The position numbers were made by a program, and so were the translations under genes. A DNA stretch of 64,000 nucleotides, from contig NZ_FOTF01000001.1 of assembly GCF_900114485.1 (NCBI RefSeq), forward strand, positions 62,001 through 126,000, given 5' to 3'. The notes beneath the pieces are model-generated. The model was not told the DNA's origin. It made no database searches and was given only the letters and a program-made list of their open reading frames with translations. Positions 27,416-34,914 of the stretch are shown piece by piece (positions within the stretch are counted from its first letter, which is position 1; each line of letters starts with the position of its first letter). Source of the DNA: Loktanella salsilacus (lineage in GTDB: Bacteria; Pseudomonadota; Alphaproteobacteria; Rhodobacterales; Rhodobacteraceae).

Positions 27416-27898
27416 ATGCCATCAGAGTCTAGCCCGCACCCCAGCCAAGGCGATACCGCCCCGGATTTCACACTGCCGCGCGACGGCGGCGCGCAGGTCA
27501 ACCTGTCGGACTACGCCGGGCGCAGCGTTGTGCTGTACTTCTATCCACGCGACGACACCCCCGGCTGCACGACAGAGGCGCTGGATTTCACCGCCGCGGC
27601 AGGCGATTTCGCGGCGGCCGGGGCGGTTGTGCTGGGCGTATCAAAGGACCCGGTGGCCAAGCATGACAAGTTTGTCGCCAAGCGCGAACTGGGCATTGCA
27701 TTGCTGTCGGACGAACACGGCGATGTTTGCGAACGCTATGGCGTATGGGCGGAAAAGCAGATGTACGGAAAGACGTATTTCGGCATCCAGCGTACAACCT
27801 TTCTGATCGGCCCGGGCGGCAAAATCGCGCAGGTCTGGCATAAGGTAAAGGTGCCGGGGCATGTGGACGCGGTGCTGGCGGCGGCAGTCGCACTTTGA
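27416..27898 (+). CDS. bcp: Thioredoxin-dependent peroxiredoxin, Bcp/PrxQ type
   Basis: The 160-residue enzyme reduces peroxides. FYPRDDTPGCTTEA holds the peroxidatic Cys51 with the Thr/Pro/Arg environment of peroxiredoxins. The resolving Cys usual five residues later in Bcp is Leu56 here; the only other Cys is Cys105 in HGDVCERYG. It may therefore work as a 1-Cys enzyme or use a different resolving partner. It is divergent from the YhdP-like gene, and 91 bases downstream comes the DUF455 gene on the same strand. Confidence 0.92.
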   Translation: MPSESSPHPSQGDTAPDFTLPRDGGAQVNLSDYAGRSVVLYFYPRDDTPGCTTEALDFTAAAGDFAAAGAVVLGVSKDPVAKHDKFVAKRELGIALLSDEHGDVCERYGVWAEKQMYGKTYFGIQRTTFLIGPGGKIAQVWHKVKVPGHVDAVLAAAVAL

Positions 27899-27930
27899 TG
27901 CTTTGGGCCATGTTAGATGCGGTGCCTGAC

Positions 27931-27981
27931 ATGGGGGCCAGCCCCCATACCCCCGAGGTATTTTCGACCAGAAGAAGGGGG
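27931..27981 (-). repeat. Dispersed intergenic repeat, copy F
   Basis: The + strand shows GGGGGCCAGCCCCC, then CCCGAGGTATTTTCGACCAG and AAGAAGGGGG. Its AGAAGGGGGA end forms the ribosome binding site of the DUF455 gene seven bases later. Confidence 0.7.
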
Positions 27982-27989
27982 ACCGCGCG

Positions 27990-28799
27990 ATGAAATCGCT
28001 GGCACAGATGGCGGTCGAGGTTTTGAGCACAGCTGACGGGCGGGCGAAGACGGCGTTGTCACATGCGCATGCGGCAGCTTGGCGCGCTGCGCGGACAGGC
28101 GGCGCGCGGCCCGAGGTGGGCACAGCGCAGCCGCCGCTGCATCCGGCGCGGCCCGCCAAGCCAGAATTGCTAAAACCGCGCGATGTGCCGCGGCGCAAGC
28201 CCAGCAGCCCAGAGGGGCGGATCGCCATGCTGCATGCGGTAGCGCATATCGAGCTGAATGCGGTCGATCTGCACTGGGATATCATTGCGCGTTTTGCGGA
28301 TGTGCCCTTGCCGATTGGATTCTTTGACGACTGGGTCAAAGCGGCCGACGAAGAATCGAAGCATTTCAACCTACTGTGCGACTGTCTTGAGGCGCATGGC
28401 AGCTTTTATGGCGCGCTGCCCGCCCATGCGGGCATGTGGCAAGCCGCCGAAGACACCAAGGACGACTTTATGGGGCGGCTTGCCGTGGTGCCGATGGTGC
28501 TAGAGGCGCGCGGGCTAGATGTGACTCCCGGTATGATTGAAATCTTTCGCAAGGCAGGCGATTCGCAGGTCGTCGATGCCCTAGAGGTGATTTACGCCGA
28601 AGAGGTCCACCACGTCGCCTATGGGTCCAAATGGTTCCATTTTCTGTGTGGCCGCCATGACTTGGACCCCGTTGTTGTGTTTCACAAGCTTGTCCGGGGC
28701 TATTTTCACGGCAGTCTGAAGCCGCCTTTTAACGAAGAAAAAAGGGCCGAAGCGGGCATTCCGCCGGACTTTTACTGGCCGCTGAGCGAGACTCGGTGA
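27990..28799 (+). CDS. DUF455 ferritin-like protein
   Basis: The 269-residue protein is helical with ferritin-like metal-ligand patterns: HIELNAVDLHWD (residues 86-97), DEESKHF and EEVHHVAYG, giving the Glu and His ligands of a diiron or similar centre. This is the DUF455 family; the reaction is unknown, though related proteins act on tRNA or small molecules. The start is supported by AAGGGGG seven bases upstream, which belongs to a dispersed repeat. The N-terminal 65 residues are Ala/Pro-rich and probably flexible. Confidence 0.85.
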   Translation: MKSLAQMAVEVLSTADGRAKTALSHAHAAAWRAARTGGARPEVGTAQPPLHPARPAKPELLKPRDVPRRKPSSPEGRIAMLHAVAHIELNAVDLHWDIIARFADVPLPIGFFDDWVKAADEESKHFNLLCDCLEAHGSFYGALPAHAGMWQAAEDTKDDFMGRLAVVPMVLEARGLDVTPGMIEIFRKAGDSQVVDALEVIYAEEVHHVAYGSKWFHFLCGRHDLDPVVVFHKLVRGYFHGSLKPPFNEEKRAEAGIPPDFYWPLSETR

Positions 28800-28805
28800 C
28801 GAGCC

Positions 28806-28839
28806 GCCGGGTTTCGGCGTGATCTCGCCCAAACCCGGC
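28806..28839 (+). terminator. Possible terminator after the DUF455 gene
   Basis: The 9-bp stem GCCGGGTTT/AAACCCGGC (loop 16) is followed by AAATTG and, further on, ATTTTT. The T-run is displaced, so efficiency is doubtful. Confidence 0.4.
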
Positions 28840-28966
28840 AAATTGTTCCATAATTTTTCAAAAATGTTGCACCCACGCCGCAGGGTGGCTAGACGACGGG
28901 TACCGCGGCGGCAAAAGGGTGTGGAACCTTGCTGCGGTGTTACGGGACGGGACAGGGATAATACTA

Positions 28967-30277
28967 GTGAGATCACGACTGACGCAGGCCATTCATACGC
29001 GCCTAGAAGCACGATTTCCTGAAAAACGACTCTTTCTTCGGTCCGACACAGAAACCCGCTTTATCCGCTTGCGGCCGTCGCATCAGCTGATTGGCTGGAC
29101 CGCTGCGACGGCGATTGTGGGCTGGACGATTATTTCGACCGCGATCCTGCTGATGGATAGCATTGGATCGGGCAACTTTCGCGCCCAGGCACAACGCGAC
29201 CAGATGATCTATGAGGCGCGCTTGAACGCCCTGTCGTCCGAACGTGATGCCCGCGCTGCCGAAGCTGTCGCTGCCCAGTCCCGGTTCAGCGCCGCCCTTG
29301 CCCAGATTTCCACGATGCAATCCGACCTGCTGGCCACCGAAGACAAGCGCCGCGAGCTTGAGACCGGGCTAGAGGTTGTGCAGTCCACGCTGCGTGACAC
29401 GATGCAGACCCGTAAGGCGCAGGCCACCGAACTGGCCGCACTGACCGCCGAAGGTGCAGACACCCCCACCCCCGCCGCCCAGACCGCTGTGCAAGAAGGC
29501 ACTGTCGATTTGCTGGCGACCGCGCTGGCGGAAACTGCCGCAGAGCGTGACAAGATCGCCCAAGACGCCCAATTCGCGCTGGATCATGCCGCAGAGACCG
29601 AAAACGAACTGCGCCTGCTGCACGAGCGCAACGATGATATCTTTCGCCAGCTAGAAGACGCGATGACCGTGTCGGTCGAGCCGCTGGAAAAGATGTTCCG
29701 CGCCGCCGGCATGAACCCCGACAACATGCTAAGCCAGGTGCGCCGCGGCTATTCCGGCTCTGGCGGCCCGCTGACGCCGCTGTCGTTTTCGACCATGGGC
29801 GGCGGACCTGACCCGGACGCAGCACGCGCCAATGGTATCCTAAGCCGTCTGGACGAGATCAACCTGTACCGCATTGCTGCCGAAAAAGCGCCGTTTGACG
29901 TGCCTGTCAAAGCCTCTTTCCGCTTCACCTCTGGCTTTGGTCAGCGTTGGGGCCGCCTGCACGCGGGCACCGATTTTGCTGCCCCTGTCGGCACCCCCGT
30001 TTATGCCACCGCCGACGGCGTCATCGTATCCGCTGGCTGGTCGTCCGGTTATGGCCGCCTGATCAAGATCCAGCACGAGTTTGGCATCGAAACCCGCTAC
30101 GCACATTTGAACGCGATGCGCGTGTCGGTCGGCCAAAGGGTCTCGCGCGGGGACCGGATTGGTGATATGGGAAATTCTGGACGCTCGACCGGGCCACACC
30201 TTCACTATGAGGTGCGTGTCGGCGGCAACCCCGTAAACCCGATGAATTACATAAGAGCTGGACAAGATGTTTTCTAA
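28967..30277 (+). CDS. M23 (LytM-type) peptidoglycan endopeptidase, membrane anchored
   Basis: The 436-residue protein has a short basic cytoplasmic part, one membrane helix (about 41-63), a long periplasmic coiled coil (about 75-240) and a C-terminal LytM domain. All zinc ligands are present: His332 and Asp336 in HAGTD, His411 and His413 in HLH. It should therefore cleave peptide crosslinks and not be a degenerate activator. I start at GTG 28967 because AGGGA lies eight bases upstream; a GTG at 28919 adds 16 residues. The gene overlaps the bactofilin gene by 11 bases, a common pairing in which bactofilin localises the hydrolase and shapes the cell. Confidence 0.92.
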   Translation: MRSRLTQAIHTRLEARFPEKRLFLRSDTETRFIRLRPSHQLIGWTAATAIVGWTIISTAILLMDSIGSGNFRAQAQRDQMIYEARLNALSSERDARAAEAVAAQSRFSAALAQISTMQSDLLATEDKRRELETGLEVVQSTLRDTMQTRKAQATELAALTAEGADTPTPAAQTAVQEGTVDLLATALAETAAERDKIAQDAQFALDHAAETENELRLLHERNDDIFRQLEDAMTVSVEPLEKMFRAAGMNPDNMLSQVRRGYSGSGGPLTPLSFSTMGGGPDPDAARANGILSRLDEINLYRIAAEKAPFDVPVKASFRFTSGFGQRWGRLHAGTDFAAPVGTPVYATADGVIVSAGWSSGYGRLIKIQHEFGIETRYAHLNAMRVSVGQRVSRGDRIGDMGNSGRSTGPHLHYEVRVGGNPVNPMNYIRAGQDVF

Positions 30278-30791
30278 ATCCAAAATCAACGAACCTGGTC
30301 CCAAGGCCACTGAAACGCCTGCTCAGCCTGCCACGTCGCCAATCCCGGCCCCAAGCGGCAGCAGCAGCGACTTCAAAGCGAGCGCGCCCAAGGCCAAGCC
30401 GCCTGCGTCGATTCTGTCCGCAGACCTGCTGGTTACTGGTAATATGAAGACGACTGGCGACATCCAGATCGAAGGTCAGGTCGATGGCGACATCCGCGCC
30501 CACCTGCTGACCATCGGCGAAGGCGCCACCGTTAAGGGTGAAGTCATGGCCGACGACGTCGTGATCCACGGCCGCATCATCGGCCGCGTGCGCGGTCTGA
30601 AGGTACGTCTGACATCCACCGCCCGCGTGGAAGGTGACATCATCCACAAGACGATCGCTATCGAATCGGGTGCCCACTTCGAAGGCTCCGTGCAGCGTCA
30701 GGACGATCCGCTGACCACTGGCGGCAAGGCCAAGATGCCCACAGGCAGCAGCGGTGCCAGCGCCGCAGGTGCAGAGCCCACAAAGGGCTAA
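30267..30791 (+). CDS. Bactofilin
   Basis: Bactofilins polymerise into cytoplasmic filaments without nucleotide. The 174-residue protein has a disordered Pro/Ser/Lys-rich N-terminus (1-45). A beta-helical core (about 48-150) follows with the DUF583 repeats (TGDIQIEGQVDGDIRA, VKGEVMADDVVIHGRIIG, RVEGDIIHKTIAIE), and then a short flexible tail. The start lies inside the end of the M23 peptidase gene, so the two are coupled. By analogy with other alphaproteobacteria it likely positions the peptidase at a site of wall growth or bending. Confidence 0.94.
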   Translation: MFSKSKINEPGPKATETPAQPATSPIPAPSGSSSDFKASAPKAKPPASILSADLLVTGNMKTTGDIQIEGQVDGDIRAHLLTIGEGATVKGEVMADDVVIHGRIIGRVRGLKVRLTSTARVEGDIIHKTIAIESGAHFEGSVQRQDDPLTTGGKAKMPTGSSGASAAGAEPTKG

Positions 30792-30793
30792 GC

Positions 30794-32275
30794 TTGCCCG
30801 AACATGATACAGCCCAGCGGGCCACGTCTGAAAAGGCGCGGCCCGTTTTCGTGCCGGACTTTAGCACGGAACACCGCCGCCCGCTGATCCTTGCGGCTGC
30901 GGTGCTTGCCTCGTCGATGGGGTTCATTGATGGCACCGTCGTCAGCATTGCGATCCCGGCGATCCGCAGCACGCTGGGGGCGACGCTGGATCAGGCCACG
31001 TGGATCAACAACGCTTACATGGTGGCCCTGTCCGCGCTGATCCTGACGGGCGGCGCATTCGGCGACCGCTTTGGTCTGGCGCGGGTGTTCAGCCTTGGCG
31101 TGGGGCTGTTCCTGCTGACCTCGCTCGCCTGCGCCCTTGCCCCGACCCCTGACACACTGATCGCCGCGCGGCTGGCGCAGGGGGTGGGCGCATCGCTGAT
31201 GATTCCGGGTGCGCTGGCCATGATCAGCCGCGCCTATCCGCGCGATGTGCGGGGCCGCGCCATTGGCATGTGGGCGGCAGCATCTGGCTTGACCACCGCC
31301 GCCGGGCCCCTGATTGGCGGCTTGATCCTCTCCACCTTCGGAGAGGACGCTTGGCGCTATATCTTTGCGATCAACCTGCCGCTGGGCATCGTTGCGCTAG
31401 TCCTGGTCCGGCGCGGCGTCGTCAAAGATGCCCGCCGGAGCGGAGAGCCGATTGACGCCATAGGCGCAGCGCTGGCTGTCGCGGGCCTCGGCCTGCTGGC
31501 GTGGACGCTGACGCACCTAGAGGCGTCCAATGACATCCGCATCACCATTGTGACCGGCATCGCCGGTGCGATCGCGCTGACGGCCTTTATCCTGCACGAA
31601 GGGCGCACGCCGCAGCCGATGATGCCGCTACGCCTGTTTGCCAACCCGGCCTTCAGCGCGGCGAACCTTGCAACGTTCCTGTTGTATTTCGGGATGAGCG
31701 CGATCCTGTTTTTCCTGCCCATGCTGACCGTCGTTGGCTGGGGCCTGTCAGAGTTCAAGACGATCTTTGCCTTTGGCCCGCTGTCGGGTTTCATCGCCCT
31801 GCTATCCACCCGCTTTGGCCGGCTTGCAGACCGGCGCGGGCCGGGTCCGGTGATCGCCGTGGGGGCCTGCGTGGTGGCCATTGGTTATGCGGTCTTGGCG
31901 CTGGTCGTGGACGGGCGGGATTTCTGGTTCGGCGTCCTGCCCGCCATGGGCATCGTCGGCTTCGGCATGAGCATGGTTGTCGCCCCCCTATCCACCGCTG
32001 TTATGGTCGCGGCGGGTGACGGGCAATCAGGCATCGCGTCAGGCATCAACAACGCGATCAGCCGCATCGGCGGGCTAACCGCCGTGGCCGCCATGAGCTC
32101 TGTCGCGACGATCGCTTATAACCTGTCGGGCGGGCCTGCCAGCTTTGGCGAACGTGCGGCGGGGGATGCGCATACGGCCGCAATGGGCAGCGCCTTTGCC
32201 GCCATCGTCTGGGTCGCAGCAGGCTTTGCCGCCATCGCCGCGCTGGCCGCCGCTTACGGCATCAGGCGGCGTTAA
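30794..32275 (+). CDS. MFS drug efflux transporter, DHA2 (14-helix) family
   Basis: The 493-residue protein matches EmrB/QacA-type pumps: MGFIDGTVVSIAIPAI in helix 1, WINNAYMVALSALILTGGAFGDRFG (motif A) and ARLAQGVGASLMIPGALAMISRAYP (motif C region). It starts with TTG (30794), two bases after the bactofilin stop, with AAAGGG six bases upstream; the next Met is in helix 1. No EmrA-type partner is present, so direct export across the inner membrane is assumed and the substrate is unknown. Its end overlaps the converging amidase gene by 14 bases. Confidence 0.9.
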   Translation: MPEHDTAQRATSEKARPVFVPDFSTEHRRPLILAAAVLASSMGFIDGTVVSIAIPAIRSTLGATLDQATWINNAYMVALSALILTGGAFGDRFGLARVFSLGVGLFLLTSLACALAPTPDTLIAARLAQGVGASLMIPGALAMISRAYPRDVRGRAIGMWAAASGLTTAAGPLIGGLILSTFGEDAWRYIFAINLPLGIVALVLVRRGVVKDARRSGEPIDAIGAALAVAGLGLLAWTLTHLEASNDIRITIVTGIAGAIALTAFILHEGRTPQPMMPLRLFANPAFSAANLATFLLYFGMSAILFFLPMLTVVGWGLSEFKTIFAFGPLSGFIALLSTRFGRLADRRGPGPVIAVGACVVAIGYAVLALVVDGRDFWFGVLPAMGIVGFGMSMVVAPLSTAVMVAAGDGQSGIASGINNAISRIGGLTAVAAMSSVATIAYNLSGGPASFGERAAGDAHTAAMGSAFAAIVWVAAGFAAIAALAAAYGIRRR

Positions 32276-33647
32276 GCGCGTGCCAGCCTGTCGCCAGCTG
32301 CAATAACCCCAGATCATCCCGCGACCGCCCTATCAGTTGCAGGCCCATGGGCCGCCCTTTTGACAGTGGCAACGGTACGGCGACGGATGGCAGGCCGATC
32401 AGGCTGACGGGCACGACAACCTCCATCCAGCGGTGATAGCTGTCCATCTTTTGCCCTGCGATATCCTGCGGATAAGCCCAGTCAATCGGGAACGGCCAGC
32501 ATTGCGCTGTGGGCAGCACGAGGGCATCAAAGTCATTGAATAGCTTCGCCGCGGCCCGGAACCAGTCGGACCGGATCAGGCTAGCGCGCTGGATCTGGGT
32601 GCCGCTTAGCGCCCGTCCCCGCTCGATTTCCCAAATAGCGGTATCCTTCAGCGCGGCGCGCATCGCTGGCTGGTCGTAAAGCGGACCGAGGGAGGCTGCG
32701 ACAGCGTAGCTGCGCAGCGTGGTCCAGCTGTCCCAAAGCGCCGCCGCGCTGAAGGGCGGCGCGACGTCCGTGACATGGCACCCCAGATCGGTAAAGCGTG
32801 CGACCTGCGCGGCGCAGTGATCCGCGACGCCGTCCTCTACCGGGTAGGCGCCGCCCCAATCGCCCAGCCAGCCAATCCTTTTCCCGCGCAAATCCGTGTC
32901 GAGCAGTGGGGCCAACGGGGTGTGATCGAGCCCATGCGGCTGGCGCGGATCAGGCCCGGCCATGGTGTCCAGCAGCAGCGCCAAATCACGCGGATGGCGC
33001 GCCATGGGACCATTGGTCGACAAAGGGTGCAGCATCAAATCGCCAAGCGGCTCTGACGGCACACGCCCCCATGTGGGCCGCATGCCATAAACGCCGTTCC
33101 AGCCTGCTGGATTACGCAAGCTGCCCATCATGTCAGACCCATCAGCGACAGCGATCATCCCCGACGCCAGCGCAACCGCCGCCCCGCCAGAGCTGCCGCC
33201 CGCGCTGTGCCCCGGCATCAGCGCATTCTGCGTCGCGCCAAAGACGGGGTTAAACGTATGGCTGCCAAGGCCGAATTCAGGCGTATTCGTCTTGCCGATG
33301 ACAATAGCCCCAGCGTCCTGCATCCGCTGCACCATGATATCGCTGGTGGGTGCGATCCGGTCCTTCAGCGCGGGCGATCCCATCGTCGTGGGCAAGCCCG
33401 CAGCGTTTGACAGATCCTTGACCGCCAGCGGCATGCCGTGCAGCCAGCCCTTGCGCGGGCCCGCGTCTGCGGCTGCGGCATCGCGCATCAGAGCATCCGC
33501 ATCCCGCAGGGACACGATAGCATTCAGGTCGGGATTGCGCGCGGCGATCCGGTCCAGCGTCGCCGCCATCAAGGCGGTCGCCGTCAGATCGCCCTTGTCC
33601 AAGGCTGCGGAAATGGCAAAGGCGGGTTGGTCAAGAAAATCATTCAT
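32262..33647 (-). CDS. Amidase-signature family enzyme
   Basis: The 461-residue protein has the amidase-signature core: Lys in AVKDLSN, the Gly/Ser loop PGHSAGGSSGGAAVALASG and GSDMMGSLRNPAGWNGVYG with the nucleophile region. The family hydrolyses amides, so ammonia or amines would be released; the substrate is unknown. No GatB or GatC is near, so it is not GatA. I start at ATG 33647; a GTG at 33662 with AGG five bases upstream is an alternative. It converges on the DHA2 pump gene. Confidence 0.87.
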   Translation of the reverse strand: MNDFLDQPAFAISAALDKGDLTATALMAATLDRIAARNPDLNAIVSLRDADALMRDAAAADAGPRKGWLHGMPLAVKDLSNAAGLPTTMGSPALKDRIAPTSDIMVQRMQDAGAIVIGKTNTPEFGLGSHTFNPVFGATQNALMPGHSAGGSSGGAAVALASGMIAVADGSDMMGSLRNPAGWNGVYGMRPTWGRVPSEPLGDLMLHPLSTNGPMARHPRDLALLLDTMAGPDPRQPHGLDHTPLAPLLDTDLRGKRIGWLGDWGGAYPVEDGVADHCAAQVARFTDLGCHVTDVAPPFSAAALWDSWTTLRSYAVAASLGPLYDQPAMRAALKDTAIWEIERGRALSGTQIQRASLIRSDWFRAAAKLFNDFDALVLPTAQCWPFPIDWAYPQDIAGQKMDSYHRWMEVVVPVSLIGLPSVAVPLPLSKGRPMGLQLIGRSRDDLGLLQLATGWHALNAA

Positions 33648-33692
33648 GACCGTATCAGACACTGCCGCCTGCCCGCTGGCAAGCGTGCGTCT

Positions 33693-34820
33693 TTAGTCCT
33701 CGAGGTTCGCCTCTGCCCGGCTTTTGCCGCTGACGTCCATCGCCAGCGTCGCCGCCATCAGCGCATCCAGATCGCCGTCCAGCACGCCAGAGGTGTCTGA
33801 CGTCTCGTACCGGGTACGCAGGTCTTTCACCATCTGGTAAGGCTGCAGCACGTAGGACCGGATCTGGTTGCCCCAGCCTGCGTCACCTTTGTTGTCATGC
33901 GCCTCGTTGATGGCTGCGTTCCGCTTATCCAGTTCCATCTGATACAGACGCGACTTCAGCGCCTTCATGGCGATATCTCGGTTCTGGTGCTGGGATTTTT
34001 CCGACGACGTCACGACGATACCCGTGGGGTGGTGCGTGATCCGCACGGCCGAGTCGGTCGTGTTCACGTGCTGACCGCCCGCGCCGGACGACCTGTAGGT
34101 GTCGATGCGGATATCTTTGTCCTGCACTTCAATCTCGATATTGTCGTCCACCACGGGATAGACCCAGACAGAGCTAAAGGACGTGTGCCGCTTGGCCGCA
34201 GAATCGTAAGGCGAAATGCGGACGAGGCGGTGCACGCCGGATTCGGATTTCAGCCAGCCGTAAGCATTAGGGCCGGAAATTTTGTAGGCGGCGGATTTGA
34301 TGCCGACTTCTTCGCCCGCGCTTTCGGACTGCAGCTCGACCTTATAGCCCTTCTTTTCTGCCCAGCGGACATACATCCGCGCCAGCATATTGGCCCAGTC
34401 ACACGACTCGGTGCCGCCAGCGCCGGCGTTGATTTCAAGGAAGGTATCGTTGCCGTCCGCCTCGCCGTTCAGCAGCGCTTCCAGCTCTTTTTCAGCGGCT
34501 TTGACTTTCAGCGCGGCAAGGGCGGCTTCGGCCTCTGTCACGATCTCGGCGTCGTCTTCCATTTCGCCCATCTCGATCAGCTCGACGTTGTCGGCTAGTT
34601 CCTGACGGATACCTTCATAGCTGCCCATCGAATCGACCAGCATCTGCCGTTCGCGCATCAGCTTTTGCGCGTGTGCGGGATCGTCCCACAGGGTCGGGTC
34701 TTCGACGCGGGCGTCAAATTCTTCGAGCCGGTGCGGCGCGGTGTCATAATCCAGCCGCTGCGCCAGCAGGGTCAGCGACTTTTTGATCGCTTCGATGGTG
34801 TTCTGAGTTTCGGCGCGCAT
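33693..34820 (-). CDS. prfB: Peptide chain release factor 2
   Basis: RF2 ends translation at UGA and UAA. The 375-residue protein has the GGQ motif (248-250 in [12 protein letters not shown]), which enters the peptidyl transferase centre, and the recognition tripeptide region reads SPY (in [15 protein letters not shown]) where E. coli RF2 has SPF. The reading frame is continuous, so the UGA programmed frameshift of many prfB genes is absent. The start is MRAETQNT (34820). mrcA lies upstream on the same strand, 94 bases away. Confidence 0.96.
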   Translation of the reverse strand: MRAETQNTIEAIKKSLTLLAQRLDYDTAPHRLEEFDARVEDPTLWDDPAHAQKLMRERQMLVDSMGSYEGIRQELADNVELIEMGEMEDDAEIVTEAEAALAALKVKAAEKELEALLNGEADGNDTFLEINAGAGGTESCDWANMLARMYVRWAEKKGYKVELQSESAGEEVGIKSAAYKISGPNAYGWLKSESGVHRLVRISPYDSAAKRHTSFSSVWVYPVVDDNIEIEVQDKDIRIDTYRSSGAGGQHVNTTDSAVRITHHPTGIVVTSSEKSQHQNRDIAMKALKSRLYQMELDKRNAAINEAHDNKGDAGWGNQIRSYVLQPYQMVKDLRTRYETSDTSGVLDGDLDALMAATLAMDVSGKSRAEANLED

Positions 34821-34914
34821 GGGCTTGATCCTTCGACGGGCAAATTGCATCGCCCAGACACGGGCGGCTGCGGGGCGGGTCTAACCCGCCGCCGCGCTTA
34901 CGGCAAGGGAATGG

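Noticed and set aside
32262-32275. 14-base overlap of two convergent gene ends as antisense regulation
   Set aside because: Short convergent overlaps are common in compact genomes and no hairpin or other signal supports regulation.
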